This document shows, piece by piece, positions 1 through 8,706 of a stretch of 64,000 nt of DNA. The DNA is from G963692885 sp964658655 (GTDB lineage: Bacteria > Acidobacteriota > Terriglobia > Terriglobales > Acidobacteriaceae). The translations under genes and the position numbers were made by a program. The stretch's first letter is position 1; every line of letters begins with the position of its first letter. The DNA lies in contig CAZZZL010000007.1 of NCBI GenBank assembly GCA_964658655.1, positions 62,001 to 126,000 of the forward strand, read 5' to 3'. Below the pieces are notes generated by a model, which was not told the origin of the DNA, searched no databases, and saw only the letters and a program-made list of their open reading frames with translations.

Positions 1-847
1 AAGACGCACGGGTGAGGACGAGGCCTCCGGCCACAGATACCAGTAGCGAGGGAATCATGGTGACCAGCCCGTCGCCAACGGTCAGAATCGTGTAGGTCTT
101 CACTGCCTCAAGCAGAGGCACTCCCTGTTGAAGCGTTCCAATCAATAACCCGGCAATAATGTTGATTGCGGTGAGTAGAATCGTAGCCATCGAGTCCCGC
201 TGATTGAACCGAGCTGCACCATCCATGGCGCCATAGAATTCTGCCTCGCGAGCGACCGCTTCTCGTCTCTGCCGTGCCACACTCTCATCGATCACGCCGG
301 CATTGAGATCGGCGTCGATCGCCATCTGCTTTCCGGGAAGCGCATCAAGGGTGAATCTTGCCGTCACTTCAGCCGTACGTACCGCCCCGTGACTGACGAC
401 AAGGAACTGGATGGCGATCAACGCAAGGAACAGCACGAAACCTACAACGTAATTGCCGCCAACCACGAATTGCCCAAACGCCTCGATGACACTTCCGGCC
501 GCGGCAGTCCCCTCGCTTCCGTGGAGCAGAATACGTCGACTGGAGGCGATGTTAAGAGACAGTCTGAAGAGGCTCAGCAGGAGAAGCAGCGTTGGAAATA
601 CCGACAACTCCACTGCTTTGCGGACCTGGACCGCAGTAAGAAAAACTAAGACTGCGGCGGCCATCGAGCATGCGAGCAGCAGATCCACGATGGCCGCTGG
701 AAGAGGAATAAGCATCACAAAAACGATGCTGATTGCCCCGATCGGCAGTCCGAGCTCGCGTATTCGCTCCAAAGCTACCGGCCACCATGCACCAGGCACA
801 GGACGTTGAATCTCCTTATTCGCTAATTGTGAAGACTCAGCTGGCAT
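1..847 (-). CDS. flhA: Flagellar export gate protein FlhA (N-terminal part, runs off the left edge)
   Basis: FlhA forms the nonameric inner-membrane gate of the flagellar type III export apparatus and binds substrate-chaperone complexes. The 282 visible codons give the N-terminal membrane half. Hydrophobic helices start near residue 30, and the family (FHIPEP) signature is recognisable around GAMDGAARF, which leads into the next membrane helices. I chose the ATG at 845-847 because a purine-rich stretch (GGTGGAAAGG) sits just upstream and the N-terminus then matches the family. It follows flhB by 40 bases and is the last visible gene of the operon. The C-terminal cytoplasmic domain lies outside the window. 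Identification is secure. Confidence 0.95.
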   Translation of the reverse strand, partial: MPAESSQLANKEIQRPVPGAWWPVALERIRELGLPIGAISIVFVMLIPLPAAIVDLLLACSMAAAVLVFLTAVQVRKAVELSVFPTLLLLLSLFRLSLNIASSRRILLHGSEGTAAAGSVIEAFGQFVVGGNYVVGFVLFLALIAIQFLVVSHGAVRTAEVTARFTLDALPGKQMAIDADLNAGVIDESVARQRREAVAREAEFYGAMDGAARFNQRDSMATILLTAINIIAGLLIGTLQQGVPLLEAVKTYTILTVGDGLVTMIPSLLVSVAGGLVLTRAS

Positions 848-887
848 ACCTTTCCACCTTTCTCGCCTCCACTATGCAATCCGCGCT

Positions 888-2054
888 TCATGACGTCTGA
901 GTTGGAGCCGCATCGCGAGTATTCGGATAATCCCCACCACTCATTCCGCGATTGTTTCTTGCCGATCTCTTGGCCTCTCGAGCAACATCCGCTTCGCGCT
1001 CCCGCATACGATCTTCCATTTCCTTCCGGTAAAGAAAGGCAAGAATGCCTGCCACAGCAGCGTACAACTCCATGGGAATACTCTGGCCGGCATCAACTGA
1101 ACGATAGAGTGAACGGGCAAGCGGTGGATTTTCGATGATGGGAACACCAGCCCATTGGGCTTCTTCCCTGATCTGCATGGCGACAAGGTTTCTACCTTTC
1201 GCCAGAACCTTTGGAGGGTCCATCGCAACAAAATCAAACATAAGCGCGACTGCATAGTGAGTAGGATTGGTAAGTACCACTGTAGCTTTCTTGACATCCG
1301 CCCTCAGCTGTCGTTTCCGCATCTGTCTCTGTATCTGACGTATGCGGCGCTTGATCTGCGGACTGCCTTCGCTTTCCTTCATCTCATCCCGCACATCCTG
1401 TTTGGTCATTTTCAACCTGCTCTCGCGTGCCCGCCAGTTGTTCAGGAAATCGATTGCGCTCCAGATCGCCATCGCAACTGCAGTGCTCAGAAGCAGGCTG
1501 TAGACGTTTTCGAACAGCCGCATACATTGACGGAAGTTGCTTGTCGGATACATTTGCTGATGGCTGATTTTGTGCAATACCATGGTCCCCAAGATCGCGG
1601 CAGGTATCATGGACTTGCTTAGTCGTACGAGCGCCTGCGCGCCAAGCAGATGTTTTGCATTGTTTATCGGATTCAGCCTTGACCATTTCGGCGAAAGCGC
1701 TGTAAAGGATATTTGGCCGCCGCCCTGCATGACACCAATCACAAGCGCGCCTGCCACAGTGGTTCCAGCGAATAATAGCAGGGGAGAAAGTGTGTGGAGC
1801 ACGATCGAACGACAGCGATCTGCGATCTCCGCGGTAGTCATATGCGCTGAGTTGGCCGCCGACACGAGTGCCATCGACGAGTGAAAGCCCGCTTTCCATG
1901 CGCGAGTCCAGATCGAGCACAGTGCATGCAGTGAAAGAACTCCGGCAAGCATTGCTGCAGCTGTGTTCAACTCACGACTGACCAGGCGATCACCCTGGTC
2001 GACTGCCTTTTTCCGCTTCTGCGGGCTTGCCTTCTCTGTGCGCTCTCCGGCCAT
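888..2054 (-). CDS. flhB: Flagellar export switch protein FlhB
   Basis: FlhB is the membrane component that switches export from rod/hook to filament substrates by cleaving itself. The 388-residue protein begins with a charged segment, has four hydrophobic helices between about residues 30 and 210, and then a cytoplasmic domain with the self-cleavage motif NPTH at residues 263-266. Length is normal. The reading frame extends upstream to 2144, but the ATG at 2054 lies 8 bases after the fliR stop and gives the typical N-terminus (MAGERTEKAS), whereas the longer version would overlap fliR. The last residues are polar and poorly conserved, as in many homologues. Confidence 0.95.
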   Translation of the reverse strand: MAGERTEKASPQKRKKAVDQGDRLVSRELNTAAAMLAGVLSLHALCSIWTRAWKAGFHSSMALVSAANSAHMTTAEIADRCRSIVLHTLSPLLLFAGTTVAGALVIGVMQGGGQISFTALSPKWSRLNPINNAKHLLGAQALVRLSKSMIPAAILGTMVLHKISHQQMYPTSNFRQCMRLFENVYSLLLSTAVAMAIWSAIDFLNNWRARESRLKMTKQDVRDEMKESEGSPQIKRRIRQIQRQMRKRQLRADVKKATVVLTNPTHYAVALMFDFVAMDPPKVLAKGRNLVAMQIREEAQWAGVPIIENPPLARSLYRSVDAGQSIPMELYAAVAGILAFLYRKEMEDRMREREADVAREAKRSARNNRGMSGGDYPNTRDAAPTQTS

Positions 2055-2062
2055 CGGATATC

Positions 2063-2839
2063 CTAAGCCCCGAACACCCGGACCACAGTGGATTGCGCGC
2101 AGTCCAGAAGCCACGAGAAGCGTCGTTCGATGAAAAGCGCCCACGCCGAGAGGGAGACCATGAGGACGACGTACCCCATCACGGTCTTTGCCGGCACCGT
2201 GAGGGCCATGACCGGCAATTGTGGTGACAGTCTTGACAGGAAAGCGATCGATACTTCGACCAGCACTGTCGCGGTGACCAAAGGTGCCGCGAGCTGAAAC
2301 GCCGCCAGAATGATTCCGCCGACCATTGGAATCAGCAGCTGAAGCGAGTCTGTTCTTAAACTCTGTCCTCCGAGCGGTACCGCACTGTACGTGCGCAAGA
2401 GTCCGCCGATCATTGCCCGGTCGGCGCCGGTGCTGACCAGCAAAGTCGTCGTCATCATCTGAAACATGGAAGAAAAGAGTGAAGTCTCAATGTTGCTGCT
2501 GGGGTCTAACAGGTTAACAAGGGTTAAGCTTGTCTGTAGCCCTGCAAGCTGTCCAGCGGTATTAGCCAGTTCCATGACAAGGGACAGCACCAAGCCGAAA
2601 ACCAGCGAAATGACCATCTCCCGCGCCAGTGACATCACTCCAATGTCCAAGTGGCCACTGGACTGACCGACGACAATCGGCCCTAACGCGAGCGTCATTG
2701 CAAAAAGGAGTACTGCTTTAAGACGCGGGGCGATAGCCGCTGATGAGAAGCATGGCGCGAAGACAAACAGGCCTCCGAGACGAATACCAACCAGCACAAT
2801 ACCGCTCACGGTTTCAATGGTCGTCATTGGTTGCGTCAC
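2063..2839 (-). CDS. fliR: Flagellar export apparatus protein FliR
   Basis: FliR is one of the three proteins (with FliP and FliQ) that build the helical export channel at the centre of the MS ring. The 258-residue product is almost entirely hydrophobic, with about six membrane segments, and has the usual family length. It lies between fliQ and flhB in the classic fliP-fliQ-fliR-flhB-flhA order. The frame opens at a GTG at 2839; an ATG four codons later (2827) is an equally possible start, and neither has a strong ribosome binding site. Confidence 0.94.
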   Translation of the reverse strand: MTQPMTTIETVSGIVLVGIRLGGLFVFAPCFSSAAIAPRLKAVLLFAMTLALGPIVVGQSSGHLDIGVMSLAREMVISLVFGLVLSLVMELANTAGQLAGLQTSLTLVNLLDPSSNIETSLFSSMFQMMTTTLLVSTGADRAMIGGLLRTYSAVPLGGQSLRTDSLQLLIPMVGGIILAAFQLAAPLVTATVLVEVSIAFLSRLSPQLPVMALTVPAKTVMGYVVLMVSLSAWALFIERRFSWLLDCAQSTVVRVFGA

Positions 2840-2854
2840 TGCGGGCAGGTAGAC

Positions 2855-3127
2855 TCAATGGTCGAGGAACCGGCTCAAGTCTGTAAGTAATAGCGTGGTA
2901 AAAGCTGTCAGGTGACGGAGGTACCAGGGCATTCCAATGAATACGACTGCAGCCACTACCAGCAGCCGCGGCACTATCGAGATCGTCTGGTCCTGGATTG
3001 AGGTCAGGGTTTGCAGAAAACTCACTATGAGGCTGGTGAGACTGGCAGCTAAGATCACGGGAGAAGCGATGATGATAGCCTCCCTGAGCACATCTCGAAA
3101 CACATTAGTTACCTGATCCGGTGTCAA
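2855..3127 (-). CDS. fliQ: Flagellar export apparatus protein FliQ
   Basis: FliQ is a small two-helix subunit of the FliPQR export channel. The product has 90 residues, the standard size, with two hydrophobic segments at about 17-38 and 50-70. The connecting loop contains a TSIQDQT stretch typical of the family. It starts 7 bases after fliP and ends 15 bases before fliR, so the three are surely co-transcribed. Confidence 0.95.
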   Translation of the reverse strand: MTPDQVTNVFRDVLREAIIIASPVILAASLTSLIVSFLQTLTSIQDQTISIVPRLLVVAAVVFIGMPWYLRHLTAFTTLLLTDLSRFLDH

Positions 3128-3134
3128 GTTTCCT

Positions 3135-3854
3135 CTAGAAGCTCTTCAGTAGGGAGTTCGCGAGCATGTTCCATCCATCTACCACCACGAAAAGAAATAT
3201 CTTTAAAGGAGTTGAAATCGTCACCGGCGGGAGCTGCATCATGCCAATTGATGTCGTAATGGATGCTACGACGATGTCGATTAGGAGAAAAGGCAGGAAG
3301 AGGATTGCACCAATCTGGAAGCCAGAACGCAGCTCCGACAAGATATACGCAGGCACAACTATCCGCATAGGCAGATCAGTTGCTGTGCGCGGTCTCGTTT
3401 CCCTGTCGGCCGCCGCGAAGACTGCGAGGTCCTTCTCGCGCGCGTAGTGCAACATGAATGCTTTGGGTGGTAGAACTCCAAGTCGAATCGCTTCCCAACC
3501 GTCGATTTTCCCCGCCTGATACGGGACGATCGCCTGTTGATTGACGGCGATCAGTACCGGTTGCATCAAAAACCAGGTCATCATGAGGCTGAGTGCGATT
3601 AAGGTCTGATTGCTTGGAGCAGTCTGCGTGCCGAGCGCCTGCCGCAAGAAATGAAAGACAATAAGCAGTCTTACCATCGGTGTTGTGGAAAGTACTATTG
3701 CGGGCAGAAGCGTAATTACTGTGAGCGTGAAGACTATGGTCCAGGGGATGTCCTGGCTCTTCATTGTCCCACTCAACAATTGCTGGAGAGGGACGAAGCT
3801 GTCGCCGGTTAAGAGAAAACGGGACGCATTGAGTGTTAGTGCCAAGTTCTCCAT
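3135..3854 (-). CDS. fliP: Flagellar export apparatus protein FliP
   Basis: FliP is the core subunit of the export channel. The 239-residue product has the FliP family pattern: an N-terminal hydrophobic stretch, the region around TTPMVRLLIVFHFLRQALG, a periplasmic loop and the conserved C-terminal helices including MMQLPPVTISTPLKI. No long cleavable signal peptide is evident, unlike enterobacterial FliP. Its ATG overlaps the fliO stop codon by one base (TAATG), which points to translational coupling. Confidence 0.95.
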   Translation of the reverse strand: MENLALTLNASRFLLTGDSFVPLQQLLSGTMKSQDIPWTIVFTLTVITLLPAIVLSTTPMVRLLIVFHFLRQALGTQTAPSNQTLIALSLMMTWFLMQPVLIAVNQQAIVPYQAGKIDGWEAIRLGVLPPKAFMLHYAREKDLAVFAAADRETRPRTATDLPMRIVVPAYILSELRSGFQIGAILFLPFLLIDIVVASITTSIGMMQLPPVTISTPLKIFLFVVVDGWNMLANSLLKSF

Positions 3855-4159
3855 TATTGCGCTCTCTGCCGCGATTGCTTTTGCTCGCCACTATCGCCCT
3901 CAATTTTGATCATGGAGTGAATACTCTCGGTCCCGGCAGCTATCAGAAATCTCGAATTGCCGACCTCAATCAAAATCAGGCTCTTTCCAGCACCGAGAGG
4001 TAAGCGTCCTACGATGACAATGTCCGCGGTCTTGAGGTTGCGCGAGCGGGCTTTCTCCACAAAGATTCTCGTGATCGAACGCAGGCTGGTATCGCAACAG
4101 TCACGAAGCCATGCGCGGAAAAAGCCCTCGCGATTCCGGGATTGGACCGATGTGTTCAT
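3854..4159 (-). CDS. fliO: Short FliO-like flagellar export protein without a membrane helix
   Basis: FliO helps assemble or stabilise the FliP ring. The call rests on position directly before fliP and on a C-terminal stretch (about residues 43-85: VGRLPLGAGKSL, then IEVGNSRFLI) that matches the FliO pattern of a basic, glycine-containing beta region. The frame is open to 4375, but a start there would overlap fliN by about 200 bases, so I chose the ATG at 4159, four bases after the fliN stop. The resulting 101-residue protein has no obvious transmembrane helix, whereas FliO normally has one near its N-terminus. It may be a reduced form. Confidence 0.7.
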   Translation of the reverse strand: MNTSVQSRNREGFFRAWLRDCCDTSLRSITRIFVEKARSRNLKTADIVIVGRLPLGAGKSLILIEVGNSRFLIAAGTESIHSMIKIEGDSGEQKQSRQRAQ

Positions 4160-4163
4160 TTGG

Positions 4164-4544
4164 TCAGGAGATACGCGTGACACGGACAGAGCGCTTATGA
4201 TCAGCGATCGCAAACTCCGCCCAGGCGAGGCGCACCGAGCCGGCAGCCACAGGGAGATCCTCTGAGGCAGCCCATGTGCTCGAAACAATCGTCCCCGCAT
4301 GCAGCGAAGCAAGCGAATGTATTTTAAAACCTGCAATAGGAATGCGGACATGGAGCGTGATAGGCATTCCTGCAAAGGAGCCTATAAGATGACTCTGCAG
4401 TGAAGCCGCTGCCATTTCGTTCTGAGATGTCCCGGCTGAATCGCCCTCTATCTCCTTAAGATATCCGCGGGGCGCATTTGCAGTGGCAAAGGAAAGCCCG
4501 GAAACATCCTCACTACGCTTGTCAGCCGCGATTACGTTACCCAT
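4164..4544 (-). CDS. fliN: Flagellar motor switch protein FliN
   Basis: FliN forms the lower part of the cytoplasmic C-ring and takes part in export and direction switching. The 126-residue product has a variable N-terminal half and a C-terminal SpoA domain (about residues 58-126) with the pattern of alternating hydrophobic beta strands, a central HSLASLHAG turn and the ending VRVTRI. Length is normal for FliN. No fliM, its usual neighbour and ring partner, lies next to it. No clear ribosome binding site precedes the ATG. Confidence 0.82.
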   Translation of the reverse strand: MGNVIAADKRSEDVSGLSFATANAPRGYLKEIEGDSAGTSQNEMAAASLQSHLIGSFAGMPITLHVRIPIAGFKIHSLASLHAGTIVSSTWAASEDLPVAAGSVRLAWAEFAIADHKRSVRVTRIS

Positions 4545-4574
4545 ACAAGTATGAGTGCACTTCAGATGCCATCG

Positions 4575-4614
4575 GAGCAGAGCTATCTTAGGATTTCCTA
4601 AGATAGCTGCGCTC
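4575..4614. repeat. Long inverted repeat between flgE and fliN
   Basis: A 13-base perfect inverted repeat (4581-4593 and 4596-4608) around a TT centre extends, after two mismatches, by four further pairs (4575-4578 with 4611-4614). It lies in the 98-base gap between the flgE stop and the fliN start. No T-run follows on either strand, so it is not a textbook Rho-independent terminator. An RNA-processing or stability hairpin that uncouples hook from export-gate expression is the more likely role, by inference. Confidence 0.6.
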
Positions 4615-4642
4615 AGGGTTGAGTATCGTAACGCCCCCTTTA

Positions 4643-5941
4643 TTAATGAATCATATTGATTGTTTCCTGGGTTATGGTATCGAAGGTTGTGATCGATTTT
4701 GAGTTGGCCTCAAAAGCTCGCTGTGCCACGATAAGGTCCGAAAACTCTGCGGATATATCCACATTGGAACCCTCGAGCGAGTCACCTTGAATTTTGCCGT
4801 TTCCATTCGACCCCGCTACCCCGACCGCCGCGGCCCCGGAAGAAAGCGTGGTCTGGAAGGCGTTGCCCCCAGCCTCAGTGAGGCCCTGCTGATTGGCGAC
4901 GTCTCCTACTGCGATCTGGCCAACGGCGGACGTTTCACCGTTACTGTATGTCGCAGAGATCGTTCCATCACTGGACACAGTAAAGCCGTTGTAGATCCCA
5001 CTCGGAAAACCGTCCTGGCTGTTGGCGCTCACGGAAGACTTTCCAGAAGTCTGGGTGATCAATGACGTCCCACCTGGTCCCTCGATTTGCAAGCTGAACT
5101 TCAATGGTGCTGCACCGTCGGTCAGTCCGGGAAAAGTGATGTTCGTCAAGCTGGTAGATGAGGGTGGCGTGAGAGCAGCGCCAGCGGCCCCCAAAACAGT
5201 TGTCGTCCCGGTAGCATTGGTCGTACTCGCCAGATTTCCGTTGGCGTCAAAGGTGAAGTATCCGGTGACGTTGGCTGGCGTAGACGTGCTGCTGGTATCA
5301 CCGGCCGGGAGGGCGATGCTGTAACTCCACGTGTTTTGAGCCGTTTTTGTCATGGTTGCGGTCATGGTATGAGCAACGCCGAGCGAATCATAGACCTGCA
5401 TAGTGGCCGGCACAATGGCCTGGTTCGCAGAATTGGGATCAAGGTTGGCAGTAAAAGATGCCAGTGACGTCGCTTGTGCCTGCTGCGTCTGTCCAACGGG
5501 CAGAGTGATGGCAAAAAGAGTCGCGTTGGTATTTACGACGCCATTGGACGCCGGGTAACCCATCACCGAGGCGCCATTCGCCGTAACCAGAGCACCGGTA
5601 TTGGTCAAACTGAAGTCGCCATCGCGCGTCAACTGGGTTGTTCCGCCGGCGTCCAGAACAAAGAAGCCGTTTCCGTTGAGGGCCATGTCTGTCGAGGTGG
5701 TCGTTGAGCTGATCGGGCCGCCGCTGAAGTCAGTCTTAGTTGCGGCCACACCCACGCCTGATCCAACCTCGAGTGGGTCATCCGCACCGTTGCTCCCCAA
5801 TTGCTGGTAAAAAAGCGTGGCAAAATTAGTGGTCTGCGCTTTGAAACCGGTGGTCGTCATGTTCGCCAGATTGTTCGCGATTGTGTTTAAAGAAGTATTG
5901 TCGGACTCGAGCCCGGTGAGTGGAATAGAAAATGATGGCAT
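4643..5941 (-). CDS. flgE: Flagellar hook protein FlgE
   Basis: FlgE polymerises into the hook, the flexible joint between rod and filament. The 432-residue product shows the axial-protein N-terminal motif (LNTIANNLANMTTTGFKA, residues about 17-34), a large Ser/Thr/Gly-rich middle and the matching C-terminal coiled-coil motif (EGSNVDISAEF followed by LIVAQRAFEANSK). I moved the start from 6013 to the ATG at 5941 because AAAGGAGAG lies eight bases upstream and the protein then begins MPSFSIPLTGL as expected. It follows flgD after 189 bases. Confidence 0.95.
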   Translation of the reverse strand: MPSFSIPLTGLESDNTSLNTIANNLANMTTTGFKAQTTNFATLFYQQLGSNGADDPLEVGSGVGVAATKTDFSGGPISSTTTSTDMALNGNGFFVLDAGGTTQLTRDGDFSLTNTGALVTANGASVMGYPASNGVVNTNATLFAITLPVGQTQQAQATSLASFTANLDPNSANQAIVPATMQVYDSLGVAHTMTATMTKTAQNTWSYSIALPAGDTSSTSTPANVTGYFTFDANGNLASTTNATGTTTVLGAAGAALTPPSSTSLTNITFPGLTDGAAPLKFSLQIEGPGGTSLITQTSGKSSVSANSQDGFPSGIYNGFTVSSDGTISATYSNGETSAVGQIAVGDVANQQGLTEAGGNAFQTTLSSGAAAVGVAGSNGNGKIQGDSLEGSNVDISAEFSDLIVAQRAFEANSKSITTFDTITQETINMIH

Positions 5942-6130
5942 GGATATCTCTCCTTTTAGGATCGTTGGAAGTCGTGATTCTTGTCGTAAACCACTGCGGA
6001 TACGTCGCAACACTCAGCTGTCGTGGCGACTTAAACTTTGAATGACACTCATGTCCTGCCTGCCGACTCTTCGACTGGCGATAGATAGATCTGATCTTCG
6101 ATGGGCAGTTGCCTGGTTTTGAGAGACGTC

Positions 6131-6430
6131 TTACTTGGGGGTGAGATCCTGATTAATTGAAATCAGCTGTTGAAGACTATTCACTTGGACTAATTGGTCA
6201 ATATAGGCATTTGGGTCTTGGGTTGAGGTTGGGTCCTGGTTTTTCAATTCTGTGACAAGCAGAGTGAGAAAATCGCTGGAAGTGATTGTTCCTGCGCTAG
6301 CTGCCGAACTCGTCGTGGAGGTGGGTGCAGTCTTGGCCGACACTCCATCCTTCCTGCTTGCCGATGCGGTCGAAACGGGTAGTGCTGAAGCTCGTTCATT
6401 TAAGCCGGCGACGGTGTCATAAGTGGTCAT
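6131..6430 (-). CDS. flgD: Short FlgD-type hook assembly scaffold protein
   Basis: FlgD caps the growing hook and is needed for FlgE assembly. The 99-residue product keeps only the N-terminal FlgD region: a Ser/Thr/Ala-rich start and then the conserved block SSDFLTLLVTELKNQDPTS followed by a glutamine-rich helix around residues 80-95. The Tudor/Fn3-like C-terminal part of longer FlgD proteins is absent. The start at 6430 is preceded by AAGGAGAG at good spacing. Its place between the fliK-like gene and flgE supports the role. Confidence 0.88.
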   Translation of the reverse strand: MTTYDTVAGLNERASALPVSTASASRKDGVSAKTAPTSTTSSAASAGTITSSDFLTLLVTELKNQDPTSTQDPNAYIDQLVQVNSLQQLISINQDLTPK

Positions 6431-6484
6431 TTGCTCTCCTTGAGGTCTGCAGTCTATCTGCAACAGCTTGTTGTGGTCTGAGCC

Positions 6485-8620
6485 TTATGCTCTAAGATTG
6501 ATTCGTCCAATTTGCAAGTCGCGGCTCTCCAGAGCATGCGCGAAGGGCAACTGTTGGGTAGTCAGATCAGGCCCCACCTGCGGTTGCTCAGGTTCCTTGC
6601 TATCTTGGGGAGAATGACCCCTCTGACCTGCTTCCATGTTGATCGTCACCTGTTTGAGTGGTACTCCACCTTCCGCCATGAAGGCATGCAATGATGGCAG
6701 CTGCGTACTGATCGAACTCGCCGAGTCAACTGTGATGGTGGACATGCTCGCATTGATTTTTCCGTCAACTAATCTAGCGCTCACTGTCGATACACCCTGC
6801 CCCGTTTCCGGCACGCCTGCCTCCAGGTTCCTAATACTAGGTGTGAATCGCAGGTGGTGCGGTCCTGTGAATGTGTCCATTCTCTGAAAGGGATTGTCTA
6901 TCGTGGAATTTGGGTCATCCGCTTGATTGTGTTTCAGCGTGCCATCGCTGCTCAGTGTGCGGGCTGAATCAACAGGGAGCTTTTCAGTTTTCTGAATTGC
7001 TATTGCGTTATCCAGATCGCTCAGCGGCAGGCCGTCTTCGGCCGGTTGTCCGGTCGTATGCGCTCGAACGTGTTGCGTTAGCGTTCCCGCCAACAAAGGA
7101 GAGTACTTTAAGTCGTGACTACCTTGTTTGACGGACGATGATGACACCACGACCGCTACCGCGCCGAGCGGATTTGAGCTATTGCCCGTGGTTCTATGCA
7201 CCGCGCCAACAAGATCTGATCCGATTGTCTCCGGCACGACTTGAGTAGTTGCTACAGAGCCTGAGCCTGAAGATGCTACGTGTTTATTCACACTGCGAAG
7301 CACCGGACCTGCGCCTAGTGGCGTCACGACCTGTGTCGAAGGTTTGAAAACCGCAATCGAGGGCGCCTCGTCTCCATGTGCACTGCTGATCAATACACCC
7401 GTTGAACCTGTCATCGAAGGTGATATAAGCAGATCCGTGACGCCCTGCCCGGACTTCTGAATAAGGGCGTTCATCATCAAATCCGGACCTAGCTTCTGTT
7501 TTGCGGTACCTGTACGAGGTAAGGTGACATCACTCGAACCCCGTGTGATGCTTGGGGGGTCTGCATGCCTGTCTAATTCCAGTTTGCCAATGCTCACCTC
7601 GCCAGCAGTTAGATCAACGCCAACTTGCATCCCACTGAAATTCGAAGAATCTGGACGGTCAACTCCATCTTTCAACCAGTCCTCCTGATCAAGGTCATCT
7701 CTGAAATCTCCTTCCTCGACAATCGTTGGGTTTTTCAGAGATACAGAATCAAAAACTGCGGAGACGGTACCTGCCGGGCGTGACTGGCGTTCTGCCAACG
7801 CAATGCTCATGTTTTCCGAAACGCCCTTTCCCGGTGCAACCCAGCCACGGCTAACGGAAGCACCAGCTGTCCCTGCTGAGTGCTTGCTTAAGAAACCGCG
7901 AGTGTTTTGACCTGGAATGACAGACGCTGACGACATCGACCTGCCATCCGGCAAGTTGTTCTGGACATCAACCCTATGAGCTTTCTTAAGGACTGTCGGA
8001 GGAGGACTTTTTGCACTGGACGCAAATGCCACATGCGTGGACAGGGGTACCGAGGGTGCAGCGCTCGTGAAGGGCAGTTGTATCGGAGCTTGGTGAGAAC
8101 GATCAAAGCCAGCCTTATCTTTGACCGTCGAAACACCCCGTGAGCCAAACTTAGATCCACCCGCTTTGTGAGCCAACCCCGAATTCTCAGTGTGCTTGGT
8201 CTCACTAACTACCTTGGTAGCTCCGAGGACAGGCAACTTCGAATAGAGGGCATCAGGCGTAGCCGAATTCCGCAGGCCCTGCACGTGATCATTCGGACAT
8301 GCAGAATCATCATCTTTCTTGGCGCGGACCTCTTGGCTATTATTGGAGGATGAATTCCAGTCGTGACGCGACATCGAGGCGTTGAAAGACTGTGTTGATG
8401 TTTGCGCATCGCCCTTCGAGGACAATGTTAAGAGACCACGAGGTGACGCGGTCGAGCCTGTCATCTTCGCGGTGGGATCGGAATCGAGTTTTTGCATCTC
8501 GCTCCGGAACTCTAATTGTGACCCCACCTGAGAACTTACCTCAGGAGCCACTGAGAGCACTTGGGTCGTCAATACCGAGGAGAGATGAGAGAGCGATGAC
8601 GCAGTTGAGAAATGTTGCAC
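6485..8620 (-). CDS. fliK: FliK-like flagellar hook-length control protein
   Basis: FliK measures hook length and triggers the FlhB specificity switch. The 711-residue product is mostly low-complexity, rich in Ser, Thr, Gly and Asp, as expected of a secreted molecular ruler. The C-terminal 150 residues hold the recognisable part: a HHLRFTPSIRNLEAGVPE block, then beta strands and a helix (ASSISTQLPSLHAFM) resembling the FliK C-terminal domain that contacts FlhB. It is long for the family. The start is a GTG at 8620 after a weak ribosome site; identification rests on the C-terminus plus position between fliJ and flgD. Confidence 0.78.
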   Translation of the reverse strand: MQHFSTASSLSHLSSVLTTQVLSVAPEVSSQVGSQLEFRSEMQKLDSDPTAKMTGSTASPRGLLTLSSKGDAQTSTQSFNASMSRHDWNSSSNNSQEVRAKKDDDSACPNDHVQGLRNSATPDALYSKLPVLGATKVVSETKHTENSGLAHKAGGSKFGSRGVSTVKDKAGFDRSHQAPIQLPFTSAAPSVPLSTHVAFASSAKSPPPTVLKKAHRVDVQNNLPDGRSMSSASVIPGQNTRGFLSKHSAGTAGASVSRGWVAPGKGVSENMSIALAERQSRPAGTVSAVFDSVSLKNPTIVEEGDFRDDLDQEDWLKDGVDRPDSSNFSGMQVGVDLTAGEVSIGKLELDRHADPPSITRGSSDVTLPRTGTAKQKLGPDLMMNALIQKSGQGVTDLLISPSMTGSTGVLISSAHGDEAPSIAVFKPSTQVVTPLGAGPVLRSVNKHVASSGSGSVATTQVVPETIGSDLVGAVHRTTGNSSNPLGAVAVVVSSSSVKQGSHDLKYSPLLAGTLTQHVRAHTTGQPAEDGLPLSDLDNAIAIQKTEKLPVDSARTLSSDGTLKHNQADDPNSTIDNPFQRMDTFTGPHHLRFTPSIRNLEAGVPETGQGVSTVSARLVDGKINASMSTITVDSASSISTQLPSLHAFMAEGGVPLKQVTINMEAGQRGHSPQDSKEPEQPQVGPDLTTQQLPFAHALESRDLQIGRINLRA

Positions 8621-8706
8621 GCCCTGTCATAGCAACTGCATAGCCAAATAAGTCTTATGAATCTATGTAAACTTAAAGACAACGACATTCGACATGACGA
8701 AAGGCG

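Noticed and set aside
6020..6050. CAAAGTTT near the flgE leader, resembling a sigma-28 -35 element
   Set aside because: No matching GCCGATAA-type -10 element at the right distance.
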